Shown: positions 32,826 through 41,872, counted from the first letter of the stretch. The stretch: 64,000 nucleotides of DNA from JBJHBP01 sp050485645 (GCA_050485645.1 JBJHBT010000009.1:74892-138891); one strand, 5' to 3'. The notes: generated by a model from the letters alone, not told the origin. Made by a program: numbers and translations.

Positions 32826-34616
32826 TCAGTAGGTTCTTGCCTTGGGTGGTATCGAATCGACTTCGCCGGTCAGCGTCGACAGCTGCACCGCCCGATAGTC
32901 AAAGCGCACCGCACCCTGGTCGTTGACCCAGGCCAGCGTATGTCGCAGCCAGTGGCGGTCGTCGCGATCGGGATAGTCCTCACGCGCCTGCGCGCCGCGA
33001 CTCTCGGTGCGGTTGATGGCCGACTTGATGGTGCCCATCGCCTGCAGCAGCAGGTTCTCGAGCTCCAGCGTCTCGACCAGATCGGTGTTCCAGATCAGTG
33101 ATCGGTCGGCGATGCCCACATCGGCGAACGACGCGAACACCTGTTCCAGTTTATCGATCCCCTCCTGCAACGATTCGCCGGAACGGAATACGGCCGCGTG
33201 ATCCTGCATGACACGCTGCATGTCCAGTCGGATCTGTGCGGTCGGTCGGCTGCCGCTGGCATGACGCAGTCTGTCCAGTCGCGCGACGGCCTGCTCGCCT
33301 GCCCCCGCCGGCAGCGGCGCATGACGCTGGCCGGGCTGAATCACCTCGCCGCAGCGCCGGGCCGCGGAACGGCCGAACACAACGAGGTCGATCAGCGAAT
33401 TCGAGCCCAACCGGTTCGCGCCATGGACCGAGACACAGGCGGCCTCGCCAACCGCCATCAGACCGGGAACGACCGCGTCATTGCCGGCGGCGTCCCGGGT
33501 GAGCACTTCGCCTCTGAAATTGGTCGGTATGCCCCCCATGTTGTAGTGCACCGTGGGCAACACCGGTATCGGCTTCCGCGTCACGTCGACGCCGGAAAAG
33601 ATTCTCGCCGTCTCGCGGATGCCGGGCAACCGTTCCTCGATCACGTCGGCACCCAGATGTTCCAGGTGCAGATTCACGTGATCCTTGCGTGCCCCCACTC
33701 CGCGCCCTTCCCTCAGCTCGATGGTGATGGCACGGCTGACCACGTCGCGCGAAGCCAGATCCTTCGCGTTCGGTGCGTAACGCTCCATGAAGCGCTCGCC
33801 GTCGGAGTTCGTCAGGTAACCGCCTTCGCCGCGCACACCTTCGGTGATCAGCATGCCCGCGCCATACACACCGGTGGGATGAAACTGGACGAATTCCAGA
33901 TCCTGAAGCGGCAGGCCGGCGCGCAGCACCATCGCGTTGCCGTCACCGGTGCAGGTATGCGCGGATGTACAGGAGAAATAGGCGCGGCCGTAGCCGCCGG
34001 TGGCGAGTATCACCCTGTGCGACAGGAAGCGGTGCAGGCGTCCGGTCGCCATGTCCAGTGCCACGACACCACGGCACTGACCGTCCTGCATGATCAGGTC
34101 GATGGCGAAGTACTCGATGAAAAACGCGGCATTCTGTTTCAGCGACTGCTGATACAGTGCGTGCAGCATTGCATGGCCGGTACGATCGGCGGCCGCACAG
34201 GTGCGCTGTGCCGTACCCTCGCCGAAATGCGTGGTCATGCCGCCGAACGGCCGCTGATAGATGCGCCCGTCCGCGGTGCGCGAGAACGGCACGCCGTAAT
34301 GTTCCAGCTCGATGACGGCAGCGGGTGCTTCCTTGCACATGAACTCGATGGCGTCCTGGTCACCGAGCCAGTCCGAGCCCTTGACGGTATCGAACATATG
34401 CCAGCGCCAGTCGTCCTCACCCATGTTGCCGAGCGCCGCGCTGATGCCACCCTGCGCCGCAACGGTATGGCTGCGTGTCGGGAACACCTTGGTGACACAC
34501 GCCGTGGTGAGACCCTGTTCGGCGAGCCCCAGCGTTGCCCGCAGCCCGGCGCCGCCGGCGCCGATGACAACGACATCGTAACGATGATCCGTGAATTCGT
34601 AGTCGCTGCTGCTCAT
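32826..34616 (-). CDS. sdhA: Succinate dehydrogenase flavoprotein subunit
   Basis: The catalytic subunit oxidising succinate to fumarate. The 596 residues start with a dinucleotide-binding loop VVIGAGGAGLRA and the SHTVAAQGG motif that holds the FAD-linking histidine, followed by the active-site HPTGVYGAG and the capping domain, and end with the QLSTLTGEVDSIPPKARTY helix. The length is typical. The FAD link is expected to be made with help from SdhE (31716-31973) and the SDHAF4-type gene (35579-35758). An intergenic stretch of 91 nt, with a hairpin, separates it from sdhD. Confidence 0.97.
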   Translation of the reverse strand: MSSSDYEFTDHRYDVVVIGAGGAGLRATLGLAEQGLTTACVTKVFPTRSHTVAAQGGISAALGNMGEDDWRWHMFDTVKGSDWLGDQDAIEFMCKEAPAAVIELEHYGVPFSRTADGRIYQRPFGGMTTHFGEGTAQRTCAAADRTGHAMLHALYQQSLKQNAAFFIEYFAIDLIMQDGQCRGVVALDMATGRLHRFLSHRVILATGGYGRAYFSCTSAHTCTGDGNAMVLRAGLPLQDLEFVQFHPTGVYGAGMLITEGVRGEGGYLTNSDGERFMERYAPNAKDLASRDVVSRAITIELREGRGVGARKDHVNLHLEHLGADVIEERLPGIRETARIFSGVDVTRKPIPVLPTVHYNMGGIPTNFRGEVLTRDAAGNDAVVPGLMAVGEAACVSVHGANRLGSNSLIDLVVFGRSAARRCGEVIQPGQRHAPLPAGAGEQAVARLDRLRHASGSRPTAQIRLDMQRVMQDHAAVFRSGESLQEGIDKLEQVFASFADVGIADRSLIWNTDLVETLELENLLLQAMGTIKSAINRTESRGAQAREDYPDRDDRHWLRHTLAWVNDQGAVRFDYRAVQLSTLTGEVDSIPPKARTY

Positions 34617-34645
34617 CAGGAAATCCGGAAGTAGTCAGTACACAG

Positions 34646-34708
34646 AAAAAAGGCCCGAACCTGTACGTCCGGATTCGGTCCAGCATCAGTCGAGCGCGTG
34701 CCGGGCCT
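34646..34708 (-). terminator. Hairpin with T-run between sdhD and sdhA (possible attenuator)
   Basis: On the minus strand AGGCCCG (34708-34702) begins at the sdhD stop and pairs with CGGGCCT (34657-34651), which runs directly into a six-T tract (34651-34646). The loop is about 44 nt, too large for a strong intrinsic terminator unless internal pairs form. Placed inside the operon it could lower sdhAB relative to sdhCD, or protect a processed 3' end. Confidence 0.4.
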
Positions 34709-35106
34709 CATCCCGTGCCGGAGCGCAGTGCGATAACGAGAATCGAGAACACCGCCGCCACGGCAAGCGTGAAATGCGTCAGCGTCGACAGCATCAGCGC
34801 CACCACCTTCGATGCTCCGCCGCGCACATAGTCTTCGATCACAACCTGTACGCCGAGTCGCGAGTGGTAAAGACCGATCATGACCAGCAGGATCAGCAGC
34901 ACGGCATTCACGGGCGCGGCGACCCATCCGGCGACCGCGGCGTGACTGAAGTCCTCGAAGCGCATCATCGCCAGTGTGAACCACAAACCCAGCGGCAGCA
35001 GCGCAACCGCGGTCAGACGCTGCATCCACCAGTGCCCGGCGCCGCTCTTCGCCGACCCAAGGCCCAGCGCTTTGGCGAGTGGATTGACGAGACTCACCCC
35101 GATCAT
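34708..35106 (-). CDS. sdhD: Succinate dehydrogenase hydrophobic membrane anchor subunit SdhD
   Basis: One of the two membrane anchors binding heme b and quinone. The 132 residues have three predicted helices (about 32-52, 57-80, 105-128). The family motif YHSRLGVQVVIEDYV (about 80-94) includes the histidine and aspartate associated with heme and quinone binding. It starts 2 nt after sdhC, so it is coupled to it. Confidence 0.92.
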   Translation of the reverse strand: MIGVSLVNPLAKALGLGSAKSGAGHWWMQRLTAVALLPLGLWFTLAMMRFEDFSHAAVAGWVAAPVNAVLLILLVMIGLYHSRLGVQVVIEDYVRGGASKVVALMLSTLTHFTLAVAAVFSILVIALRSGTG

Positions 35107-35108
35107 CC

Positions 35109-35489
35109 TCAGATGACCGCCAGCGCCGTAAAGGCGACGGTGGCCAGCAGCGTGAACACAACCACCGCCCAGCCGCTGGCGCGGTAGCGGGCATGATCGA
35201 AGCCCATGCCGGCATCCCAGAACAGATGCCGCACGCCGTTGCCCAGGTGAAAGAAAAATGCGAACGCAAGCCCGATGTACAGCAGTTTGAACAGCGGGCC
35301 GGCCAGCAGCGTCTGCAGGCCGGCGTAGGTCTGCGCCCCAGAAGCGATCGCCATCAGCCAGCCCGCGAATACGAGCGAGCCCAGCGACAGCAGCAACCCG
35401 GTCAATCGATGCAGAATCGACAGCGTGTTGGTGATCTGCCAGCGGTAGACCTGAAGGTGCGGCGACAGGGGCCGCTCAACGCCGTCCAT
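35109..35489 (-). CDS. sdhC: Succinate dehydrogenase cytochrome b556 subunit SdhC
   Basis: The first membrane anchor of complex II. The 126-residue product starts with ERPLSPHLQVYRW and SILHRLTG, the signature of SdhC, whose Ser/Arg residues line the quinone pocket, and has three helices; the heme ligand is in FFFHLGNGVRHLFWD (about 75-90). ATG 35489 is preceded by AAGGA at 11 nt; the longer upstream frame does not resemble the family. It is preceded by the SDHAF4-type gene, with a 89-nt gap. Confidence 0.93.
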   Translation of the reverse strand: MDGVERPLSPHLQVYRWQITNTLSILHRLTGLLLSLGSLVFAGWLMAIASGAQTYAGLQTLLAGPLFKLLYIGLAFAFFFHLGNGVRHLFWDAGMGFDHARYRASGWAVVVFTLLATVAFTALAVI

Positions 35490-35578
35490 GTAGTGCTTTT
35501 TCCTTTCAGCCGGATTCGGCTGTCGACGGTGCGCGGCGGTCGTCGGCCGGCACGGCGTCGCGAATCCGGACATCACAA

Positions 35579-35758
35579 TCAGAAATCAATGCACCGCCCT
35601 GCCCGCTGCCAGTCTCCATAGCGTGTGGGCTCAGGATCCGAGGGGCCACCGATCTCGTCTGCTACCGTGGGCACAACCGAAACCTCTCGGCTTTCGTCGC
35701 CGCGCCGCGGATCGACCGCCGTGCAGCTGCCAGACTCTTGTTGATCCTGCTCGGGCAT
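35579..35758 (-). CDS. SDHAF4-family (DUF1674) succinate dehydrogenase assembly factor
   Basis: A 59-residue protein whose C-terminal half, EIGGPSDPEPTRYGDWQRAGRCIDF, matches the DUF1674/SDHAF4 signature (EIGG, PTRYGDW, GR-x2-DF; motif split for brevity as EIGG / PTRYGDW / GRCIDF). In mitochondria SDHAF4 binds flavinylated SdhA and prevents it from making reactive oxygen before it joins SdhB. The N-terminal half is disordered and charged. ATG 35758 is the likely start; a GTG at 35782 would add eight residues. It lies immediately upstream of sdhC in the same direction and divergent from ygfZ, so it is probably the first gene of the sdh transcript. The position fits the proposed function well. 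Confidence 0.85.
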   Translation of the reverse strand: MPEQDQQESGSCTAVDPRRGDESREVSVVPTVADEIGGPSDPEPTRYGDWQRAGRCIDF

Positions 35759-35817
35759 CGCTAAAGTGTGCCAGAAACCCACGCAACACGCACCTTGACG
35801 GAGACAGCGCCATCCCT

Positions 35818-36729
35818 ATGCAAACATCCCCTTCCCGCCTTCTGCAGGCCCGCCACGTCGGTCTGCTCAGCGTTTCCGGCAACGACGCCGAGCGATTCCT
35901 GCACGCCCAGCTCAGCCGCCACATCGTCGGCCTGCCGGCGGACCTCGCACCGCTGGCCGGCTGGCACGATGCCCGTGGCCGCCTGCGCGCGCTGTTCCGG
36001 GTACTGCGCACCGACGGGGGATTCATGCTGATGACCACTGCCGACACGGTCGATGCGGCCATCAAGGGCATGCAGCTCTACGTGCTGCGCTCGGATGTGC
36101 GACTGGCGAATGCCGGCACGGACTGGCGTGTTCTGGCCGTCATCGGCGACACGCTGCTGCCGGCCCGGCTGAAGCCGGATCCGCTGCCCGGTTCGGTGAA
36201 GCGCAGTGGTGAGGTGGTGGCGATACGCCTGGCCGACGCGCTGGTACACATGGCCGGTCCCGCCGCGGCGATCGATCAGTGGCCGGCCGAAGCGGGGCTT
36301 CCCGCGCCGCCGCATGATCCTGCCGCCATCGAGGCGGCGGAGATATACGCCGGGGTGCCGGCGGTGTCCGCGGTGCTGGCCGGGCGCTTTCTGCCGCAGA
36401 TGCTGAACCTCGACCAACTGGATGCACTGTCTTTCAACAAGGGCTGCTTTCCCGGTCAGGAAGTGATCGCCCGCACACAGAATCTCGGGCAGGTGAAACG
36501 CCGCATGGCACGCTTCACGCTGACGCAGCCGCAGTCGCTCGACATCAGCCCGGGCGATGCGATCGTCGACGGATCAGGTCAGCCTGTCGGCGACGTGGTG
36601 CGTGCCGCGCGCACGAACGACACCTCGGTGCTGCTGGCCGTCGTACCCGTCGACGGTCGTGACCTGGCGTTGCGTGTGAGCGATGGCGACCCGAGGCCCA
36701 TCACGCCACAGACCGGCTCGGTCGCCTAG
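35818..36729 (+). CDS. ygfZ: Folate-binding protein YgfZ
   Basis: A tetrahydrofolate-binding protein of the GcvT family (IBA57 in mitochondria), required for activity of some [4Fe-4S] enzymes. The 303 residues show the aminomethyltransferase-like fold and the signature KGCFPGQEVIARTQNLGQ (about 220-237), containing the conserved K-G-C-x-x-G-Q-E. ATG 35818 is the first start fitting the domain; GGAGA lies about 15 nt upstream, which is long. It is divergent from the sdh operon; in mitochondria IBA57 serves complex II and aconitase, so the neighbourhood is consistent with Fe-S maturation of SdhB, though YgfZ acts more widely. Confidence 0.92.
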   Translation: MQTSPSRLLQARHVGLLSVSGNDAERFLHAQLSRHIVGLPADLAPLAGWHDARGRLRALFRVLRTDGGFMLMTTADTVDAAIKGMQLYVLRSDVRLANAGTDWRVLAVIGDTLLPARLKPDPLPGSVKRSGEVVAIRLADALVHMAGPAAAIDQWPAEAGLPAPPHDPAAIEAAEIYAGVPAVSAVLAGRFLPQMLNLDQLDALSFNKGCFPGQEVIARTQNLGQVKRRMARFTLTQPQSLDISPGDAIVDGSGQPVGDVVRAARTNDTSVLLAVVPVDGRDLALRVSDGDPRPITPQTGSVA

Positions 36730-36773
36730 CAGCCACGCACAAGCGGGCGAAGTCCCGCGGGCCGCCCCCGGCT

Positions 36774-38291
36774 TCAGGCCTCAGGCTTCAACTGCGGGAA
36801 CAGCAGCACATCGCGAATGGCGGCGCTGTCGGTGAGGAGCATCACGAGCCGGTCCACGCCGATGCCCAGCCCCGCGGCCGGCGGCATGCCGTACTCCAGC
36901 GCGCGGATGTAGTCCTCGTCGTAGACCATGGCTTCCATGTCGCCGCCCGCCTTCGCGGCGACCTGTTCATGAAAGCGCCGCGCCTGATCCTCGGGGTCGT
37001 TGAGCTCGGAAAAGCCATTCGCCAGCTCACGACCGGCGACGAACAGCTCGAAACGATCGGTGACGAACGGGTCCTCGTCGTTGGGCCGCGCCAGCGGTGA
37101 CACCTCGGCCGGATAGTGCGTGACGAACAGCGGGCCGCGCAGGCGCGGTTCCGCCGCCTTCTCGAACAGCTCCAGCTGCAGCTTGCCGACACCCCAGCCA
37201 TCATGAACCTCGTGACCCTGGCCGCGCACCAGGCCGGCCAGCACATCGCGATCGCGCAGCGTCGCGGCGGTCAGTTCCGGCACGTACTGCAGCAGCACGT
37301 CCTCGAGTTTCAGGCGCGCATACTCACCGTCGAAATCGAAGGTTTCGCCCTGATACGTCACCCGTGTGGTGCCCAGCAGCGTGCGCGCGGATTCCCGCAG
37401 CAGCGTTTCGCTGAGCGTCATCAGATCGCGATAGTCGGCGTACGACTGGTACAGCTCCAGCATCGTGAACTCGGGATTGTGTCGCGTCGACAGCCCCTCG
37501 TTGCGGAACACGCGGTTGAGTTCATAGACGCGCTCCATACCGCCGACCAGCAGCCGTTTCAGATACAGCTCGGGCGCAATGCGCAGAAACAGCGTCCGGT
37601 CCAGCGCGTGGTGATAGGTCTCGAACGGCCGTGCCGCGGCACCGCCCGGCAGCGGCTGCATCATCGGCGTTTCCACTTCCGTGAAACCCAGCGCATCGAG
37701 AAACGAGCGGATGAAACGGATGGCGTCGGTGCGCACACGGAACACTTCCCGCGTGCGCTCACTGACAATCAGGTCCAGATAGCGCTGTCGCAGCTTCAGT
37801 TCGGCATCGGCAATGCCGTGCCACTTCTCCGGCATCGGGCGCAGCGACTTCACGAGCAGACGCAGATCGGACACTTCCACCGACAGCTCGCCGGTGCGGG
37901 TTCTGATCAGTCGTCCGGCGCCGCCAACGATGTCACCAACATCCCACTTTCGAAATTCACCATACAGATCATCACCCAGCGTCTGCCGCTGCACCAGCAG
38001 CTGGATCTGGCCGGACCTGTCCTGAAGCTTCACGAAGCTGTTCTTGCCCATGACGCGCTTGGCCATCATCCGGCCGGCAACGCGCACGGTCACGTTCTCT
38101 TCGGCCAGCACCTCGGGTTCGTGCCCGTCATAGGCGGCGTGCAGGTGTCCGGCCAGCGCATCGCGACGAAAATCGTTCGGAAACGCGATGCCCTGCTCGC
38201 GAATCCTGTCCAGCTTGACGCGCCGTTCGGCGACAAGCCGATTGTCGACATGGGCGCCATCGGCGGCATTGTTCGGCTGTTCTGTCGTCAT
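36774..38291 (-). CDS. lysS: Lysine-tRNA ligase (class II)
   Basis: Charges tRNA-Lys. The 505-residue product has an N-terminal OB-fold anticodon-binding domain (VRVAGRMMAKRVMGKNSFVKLQD) and a class II catalytic core: motif 2 FRNEGLSTRHNPEFTMLE (about 260-280) and motif 3 GLGIGVDRLVMLLT near the C-terminus. ATG 38291 has AAGGG 6 nt upstream; the longer frame lacks support. It follows prfB by 53 nt, the same prfB-lysS pairing as in E. coli, and is convergent with ygfZ. Confidence 0.97.
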   Translation of the reverse strand: MTTEQPNNAADGAHVDNRLVAERRVKLDRIREQGIAFPNDFRRDALAGHLHAAYDGHEPEVLAEENVTVRVAGRMMAKRVMGKNSFVKLQDRSGQIQLLVQRQTLGDDLYGEFRKWDVGDIVGGAGRLIRTRTGELSVEVSDLRLLVKSLRPMPEKWHGIADAELKLRQRYLDLIVSERTREVFRVRTDAIRFIRSFLDALGFTEVETPMMQPLPGGAAARPFETYHHALDRTLFLRIAPELYLKRLLVGGMERVYELNRVFRNEGLSTRHNPEFTMLELYQSYADYRDLMTLSETLLRESARTLLGTTRVTYQGETFDFDGEYARLKLEDVLLQYVPELTAATLRDRDVLAGLVRGQGHEVHDGWGVGKLQLELFEKAAEPRLRGPLFVTHYPAEVSPLARPNDEDPFVTDRFELFVAGRELANGFSELNDPEDQARRFHEQVAAKAGGDMEAMVYDEDYIRALEYGMPPAAGLGIGVDRLVMLLTDSAAIRDVLLFPQLKPEA

Positions 38292-38344
38292 CCCCAACCC
38301 TTGTAGTCGTCGGCACCCGGTGTCGCCCTGCACAGACTATCCAA

Positions 38345-39440
38345 TCACAGGCCCTGTTGCAGACTGGCCTTGAGAAAATCGTCGATGTCGCCGTTCAGCA
38401 CGGTGTCGGGCTGTGCCGTTTCGACACCGGTACGCAGGTCTTTCACCCGCGACTGATCCAGCACGTAGGAGCGGATCTGGTTGCCCCAGCCGATGTCGGC
38501 TTTGGTGTCTTCCAGCGCCTCCTGTCTGGCCATGCGCTGCTGACGCTCCAGTTCATACAGTTTCGCGCGCAGCTGGGTCATGGCCATGGCCTTGTTCTTG
38601 TGCTGCGAGCGATCATTCTGACACTGCACGACGATGCCGCTCGGCATGTGCGTGATGCGTACCGCAGACTCGGTCTTGTTGACATGCTGACCTCCCGCAC
38701 CGCTGGCGCGATAGACGTCGATACGCAGATCGGCGGGGTTGATGTCGATTTCGATGTCATCCTCGATCTCCGGTGACACGAAAACGGCGGCGAACGACGT
38801 GTGACGGCGGTTGCCCGAATCGAACGGTGACTTGCGCACCAGCCTGTGCACGCCGGTTTCCGTACGCAGCCAGCCATAGGCGAACTCACCCCTGAACAGA
38901 ACGCTGGCACTCTTGATGCCGGCCACCTCGCCAGCGGACACTTCCAGCACCTCCACGTCGAGCCCGCGTGACTCGCCCCAGCGCAGATACATGCGCAGCA
39001 ACATCTCGGCCCAGTCCTGCGCCTCGGTGCCGCCCGATCCGGCCTGAATGTCCAGGAACGCGTTGGAGACATCCAGTTCGCCGGAAAACATGCGACGGAA
39101 CTCGAGGTCGCCGACATCGGCGGCCAGCCGCTGCACCTGGGCGGTCACATCGGCAAGTGTGTCTTCGTCGCACGCTTCGACGGCCAGCGCGACCAGCTCG
39201 GCGGACTCGCCCAGGCCGCGCGTGATGCGGTCCAGCGTCTGCACCACACCCTCCAGCGTCGCGCGCTCCCGGCCCAGCGCCTGGGCGCGATCCGGATCAT
39301 TCCAGATCGCAGGGTCTTCCAGCTCACGACCTACTTCTTCAAGACGTTCCCGCTTGGCGGGGTAGTCAAAGGTACCCCCTCAGCGCTTCAGAGCGCTGCT
39401 TGAGGTCTGCAATGAGTGAGTTGACTGAGCCGGTTTCCAT
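38345..39440 (-). CDS. prfB: Peptide chain release factor 2, with programmed +1 frameshift
   Basis: RF2 ends translation at UGA and UAA. The gene is in two frames: ATG 39440 begins a 24-codon frame that ends in CTT TGA (39371-39366). A +1 shift continues in the 340-codon frame from GAC (39367), so full-length RF2 has 364 residues, like the E. coli protein (365). The tripeptide anticodon SPF (KSPFDSG) and the catalytic GGQ (SGAGGQHVNK) are visible. The 38345-39367 frame alone would lack a proper start, so any annotation with a single frame is wrong. It is followed by lysS and preceded by recJ, 180 nt away. Confidence 0.96.
39365..39380 (-). promoter_or_regulatory. prfB frameshift site (AGGGGG, TAC, CTT TGA C)
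   Basis: An internal Shine-Dalgarno AGGGGG (39380-39375) precedes TAC and the slip codon CTT followed by the in-frame stop TGA C. This is the autoregulatory site of prfB: scarce RF2 lets the ribosome pause and shift +1 into the downstream frame. Confidence 0.95.
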
Positions 39441-39525
39441 AGGTCTGAAGCTTGCGGTGAGAAATGGCGGCGAGATATTACCACGGCCAGGGGCGGCCCG
39501 ATCCGGGTGCCGCACCCTGCACCCG

Positions 39526-39602
39526 CCGCCAACCGCATGCCGCCAACCGCAAACCTCACGCCGCATGCCGCACCTGGAACCCGGAACCCGGAACCCGGAA
39601 CC
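39526..39602. repeat. Short tandem repeats between recJ and prfB
   Basis: GGAACCC is repeated in tandem about four times at 39576-39602 (7-bp unit). Just before it, CGCCAACCGCA occurs at 39528-39538 and again at 39541-39551 (13-bp period). No gene or clear promoter is seen here. The repeats lie in the 179-nt space upstream of prfB and may vary in length between strains. Confidence 0.75.
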
Positions 39603-39619
39603 GGCAAGCCGCGCTCCGA

Positions 39620-41317
39620 TCAGATATCGCGATCGATGTGCTCGACGATCAGCTGCACACTGGCCGGACTGTAGTAGTCGTTGATCCCGAGCCGGTAGAC
39701 CAGGCGCGGCGTGTCGCCGGGATTCAGTGCGGCATCGGGATGATTGAACGCGATCGCATCCATGCGCGGGCCACCGGCCACCGGTCTCACCGTCATTTTC
39801 AGATGGACGTCTTTGAGCATCCGCCGGGCGATGACCTCGAACCGCCCGTCGAACTGCGGTTCCGGGAAACCCTGCCCCCACGGCGCGGCGTCGCGCAACA
39901 GCGCCGCCACTTCCACCGTGTGGTGCTCCGGCGCAATCTCGCCATCCGTGAGCAGCGTCTGTGCCAGCATTTCCGGGTTCAGTTTCGAGGCCGCCACTTG
40001 TTCGATCGCTGCGCGGAAATCGACCAGCGCACCGGCACGCAGCGTCAGCCCGGCAGCCATGGCGTGCCCGCCGAACCGCTCGATCAGCGAAGGATCCGTC
40101 GCCGCCACGTCAGCCAGGGCATCACGCAGATGGAATCCGGGAATGGAACGTCCCGAACCTTTCAGGGTGCCCGTCGACGACGGCGCGAACGCGATCACCG
40201 GACGGTGATGCTGCTCCTTCATTCTCGAGGCGATCAGACCAACCAGGCCCTCGTGCCAGTCGTCGCGATGGATCACCAGCACGCTGGCGGCATCGTCGGG
40301 CGCACAGAGCTGCCCGTCGTCGATCAATGCCACCGCTTCGGCACGCATTCTTGCCTCCAGTTCGCGGCGCTCCCGATTCAGGTTGTCGAGACGGGTGGCG
40401 AGTTCCATGGCCTGTTCGTCCGAGTCCGTGAGCAGCAGCTGCACGCCCAGCGACATTTCCTCGAGCCGGCCGGCGGCATTCAGGCGCGGCGCAATCTGAT
40501 AGCCCAGCGACGTGGATGACGCATCACGTGGATTCTGCTTCGCGGCCGCGTACAGGGCGCGTATGCCGGGGCGGCAGACACCGGCACGGATGCGCCTGAG
40601 GCCCTGCGCCACGAGGACGCGATTACAGCGATCCAGCACGACCAGGTCCGCCACCGTGCCCAGCGCCACCAGGTCGAGCAGCGCGGCCGCCGCGCCGGGC
40701 TGCGCCAGCGCCCGGCCCAGCGCCGCGGCAAGATAGAACGCGACACCGACACCGGCCAGATGCTTGCCGGCGAAGCCGCTGCCCGGCACATTGGGATTGA
40801 CGATGGCGTTGGCCGCCGGCAGCTGATCACCCGGCAGATGATGATCGGTGATCAGCACATCGATGCCGGCCGCGCGGGCCGCCGCCACACCATCCAGGCT
40901 GCTGATGCCGTTGTCGACGGTCACGATCAGCGCCGGCGCCAGATCCCGCACCCGATCCACGAGCGCGGGCGAGAGTCCGTAACCGAGCGTGAAGCGGTCC
41001 GGAATGAAGTAGCCGACATCGGCGAACCCCAGCGCACGCAGCGCCAGCACCAGCAGCGCGGTGCTGGTCGCACCGTCGGCATCGAAATCGCCGACGATCA
41101 CGATGCGCGACTGACGATGCCGCAGCAGCAGTGCAACCGCCGCGTGCAACTCGACGAACTCGCCGACCGGAATCAGGTACCTGAGATCAAGCCGCATGTC
41201 ATCGGGCGAACGCAGCGACCGCCTGGCCAGCACCTGTCGCAGTACCGGGTGCATGGATGCCGGCCAGTCCCAGCGTTCGGCGCCGGCCAGAGGCTGGCGT
41301 GACAGGACACGTGGCAT
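39620..41317 (-). CDS. recJ: Single-stranded-DNA-specific exonuclease RecJ
   Basis: A 5'-3' single-strand exonuclease acting in RecF-pathway recombination and mismatch and base-excision repair. The 565 residues show the DHH phosphoesterase core: motif I DFDADGATS (about 78-86), DNGISS, the DHH of ITDHHLPGDQLP (about 157-167), and later the DHHA1 motif RFGGHAMAAG (about 418-427), followed by an OB fold. All metal-binding Asp/His are present. It precedes prfB and is divergent from the Mth938 gene. Confidence 0.95.
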   Translation of the reverse strand: MPRVLSRQPLAGAERWDWPASMHPVLRQVLARRSLRSPDDMRLDLRYLIPVGEFVELHAAVALLLRHRQSRIVIVGDFDADGATSTALLVLALRALGFADVGYFIPDRFTLGYGLSPALVDRVRDLAPALIVTVDNGISSLDGVAAARAAGIDVLITDHHLPGDQLPAANAIVNPNVPGSGFAGKHLAGVGVAFYLAAALGRALAQPGAAAALLDLVALGTVADLVVLDRCNRVLVAQGLRRIRAGVCRPGIRALYAAAKQNPRDASSTSLGYQIAPRLNAAGRLEEMSLGVQLLLTDSDEQAMELATRLDNLNRERRELEARMRAEAVALIDDGQLCAPDDAASVLVIHRDDWHEGLVGLIASRMKEQHHRPVIAFAPSSTGTLKGSGRSIPGFHLRDALADVAATDPSLIERFGGHAMAAGLTLRAGALVDFRAAIEQVAASKLNPEMLAQTLLTDGEIAPEHHTVEVAALLRDAAPWGQGFPEPQFDGRFEVIARRMLKDVHLKMTVRPVAGGPRMDAIAFNHPDAALNPGDTPRLVYRLGINDYYSPASVQLIVEHIDRDI

Positions 41318-41359
41318 GGCGTCAGGTCACCCGGTTCGCGCGGACAGCGTCGCGGTGTC

Positions 41360-41365
41360 TATAAT
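41360..41365 (+). promoter_or_regulatory. Candidate -10 element (TATAAT) for the Mth938-family gene
   Basis: A perfect TATAAT lies between the divergent recJ and Mth938 genes, about 60 nt before the ATG at 41427. TTCGCG upstream is a poor -35 at 19-nt spacing. The element is notable in such GC-rich DNA but is not backed by a second box. Confidence 0.45.
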
Positions 41366-41426
41366 CCGACGCCAGCCACCGACCGGACGATGGCAGCCAC
41401 CACGGCACGGACCAGGACGGGAAGAC

Positions 41427-41819
41427 ATGCAACTGCACCGGGACCACAGCGACGCGAACTTGATACGCGCCTGGGAAAGCGGCCGCGTGCGCATCGGCGA
41501 GCAGTGGTTCACCGGCCACCTGATCGTCTCGCCGGAGCAGATTGTCGACGACTGGGTCATCGACGATCTCAACCGGCTGGACATCGACGATTTCGCGGCG
41601 GCGCTGGCCATGGAGCCACAGATCCTGCTGCTGGGCACCGGAGAGGCGCGCCTGCTGCCGGATGTGCGGCTGATGGCGGCTTTCGCCGAGCGCGGCATCG
41701 GCCTTGAGGTCATGACCACACCCGCAGCCTGTCGCACGTTCAACGTGCTGGTGCAGGAGCATCGTGAGGTCGTTGCCGCGCTCGTCAGCCCGCGCCCGCT
41801 GTCGCCAGCCGCGCCGTAG
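41427..41819 (+). CDS. Mth938-like (DUF498) domain protein
   Basis: A 130-residue protein of the Mth938/NDUFAF3 fold, a small alpha/beta domain. Visible landmarks are LHRDHSDANLIRAWESGRVRIG, the VDDW segment and the ILLLGTGEARLLPDVRL motif shared with the family. The mitochondrial relative NDUFAF3 assists complex I assembly; the bacterial role is unknown. ATG 41427 is preceded by AGGA about 9 nt upstream; the much longer open frame from 41196 reads through recJ antisense and has no support. It is divergent from recJ and convergent with nlpD. Confidence 0.85.
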   Translation: MQLHRDHSDANLIRAWESGRVRIGEQWFTGHLIVSPEQIVDDWVIDDLNRLDIDDFAAALAMEPQILLLGTGEARLLPDVRLMAAFAERGIGLEVMTTPAACRTFNVLVQEHREVVAALVSPRPLSPAAP

Positions 41820-41872
41820 CCGGCAACCGACGCACCGTCGACCACGGCGGACGCCGCTGCACGCCGGGCGGC

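Noticed and set aside
36743..36758. GCGGG...CCCGC hairpin between convergent ygfZ and lysS
   Set aside because: A five-base stem without a T-run on either strand; not enough to call a terminator.
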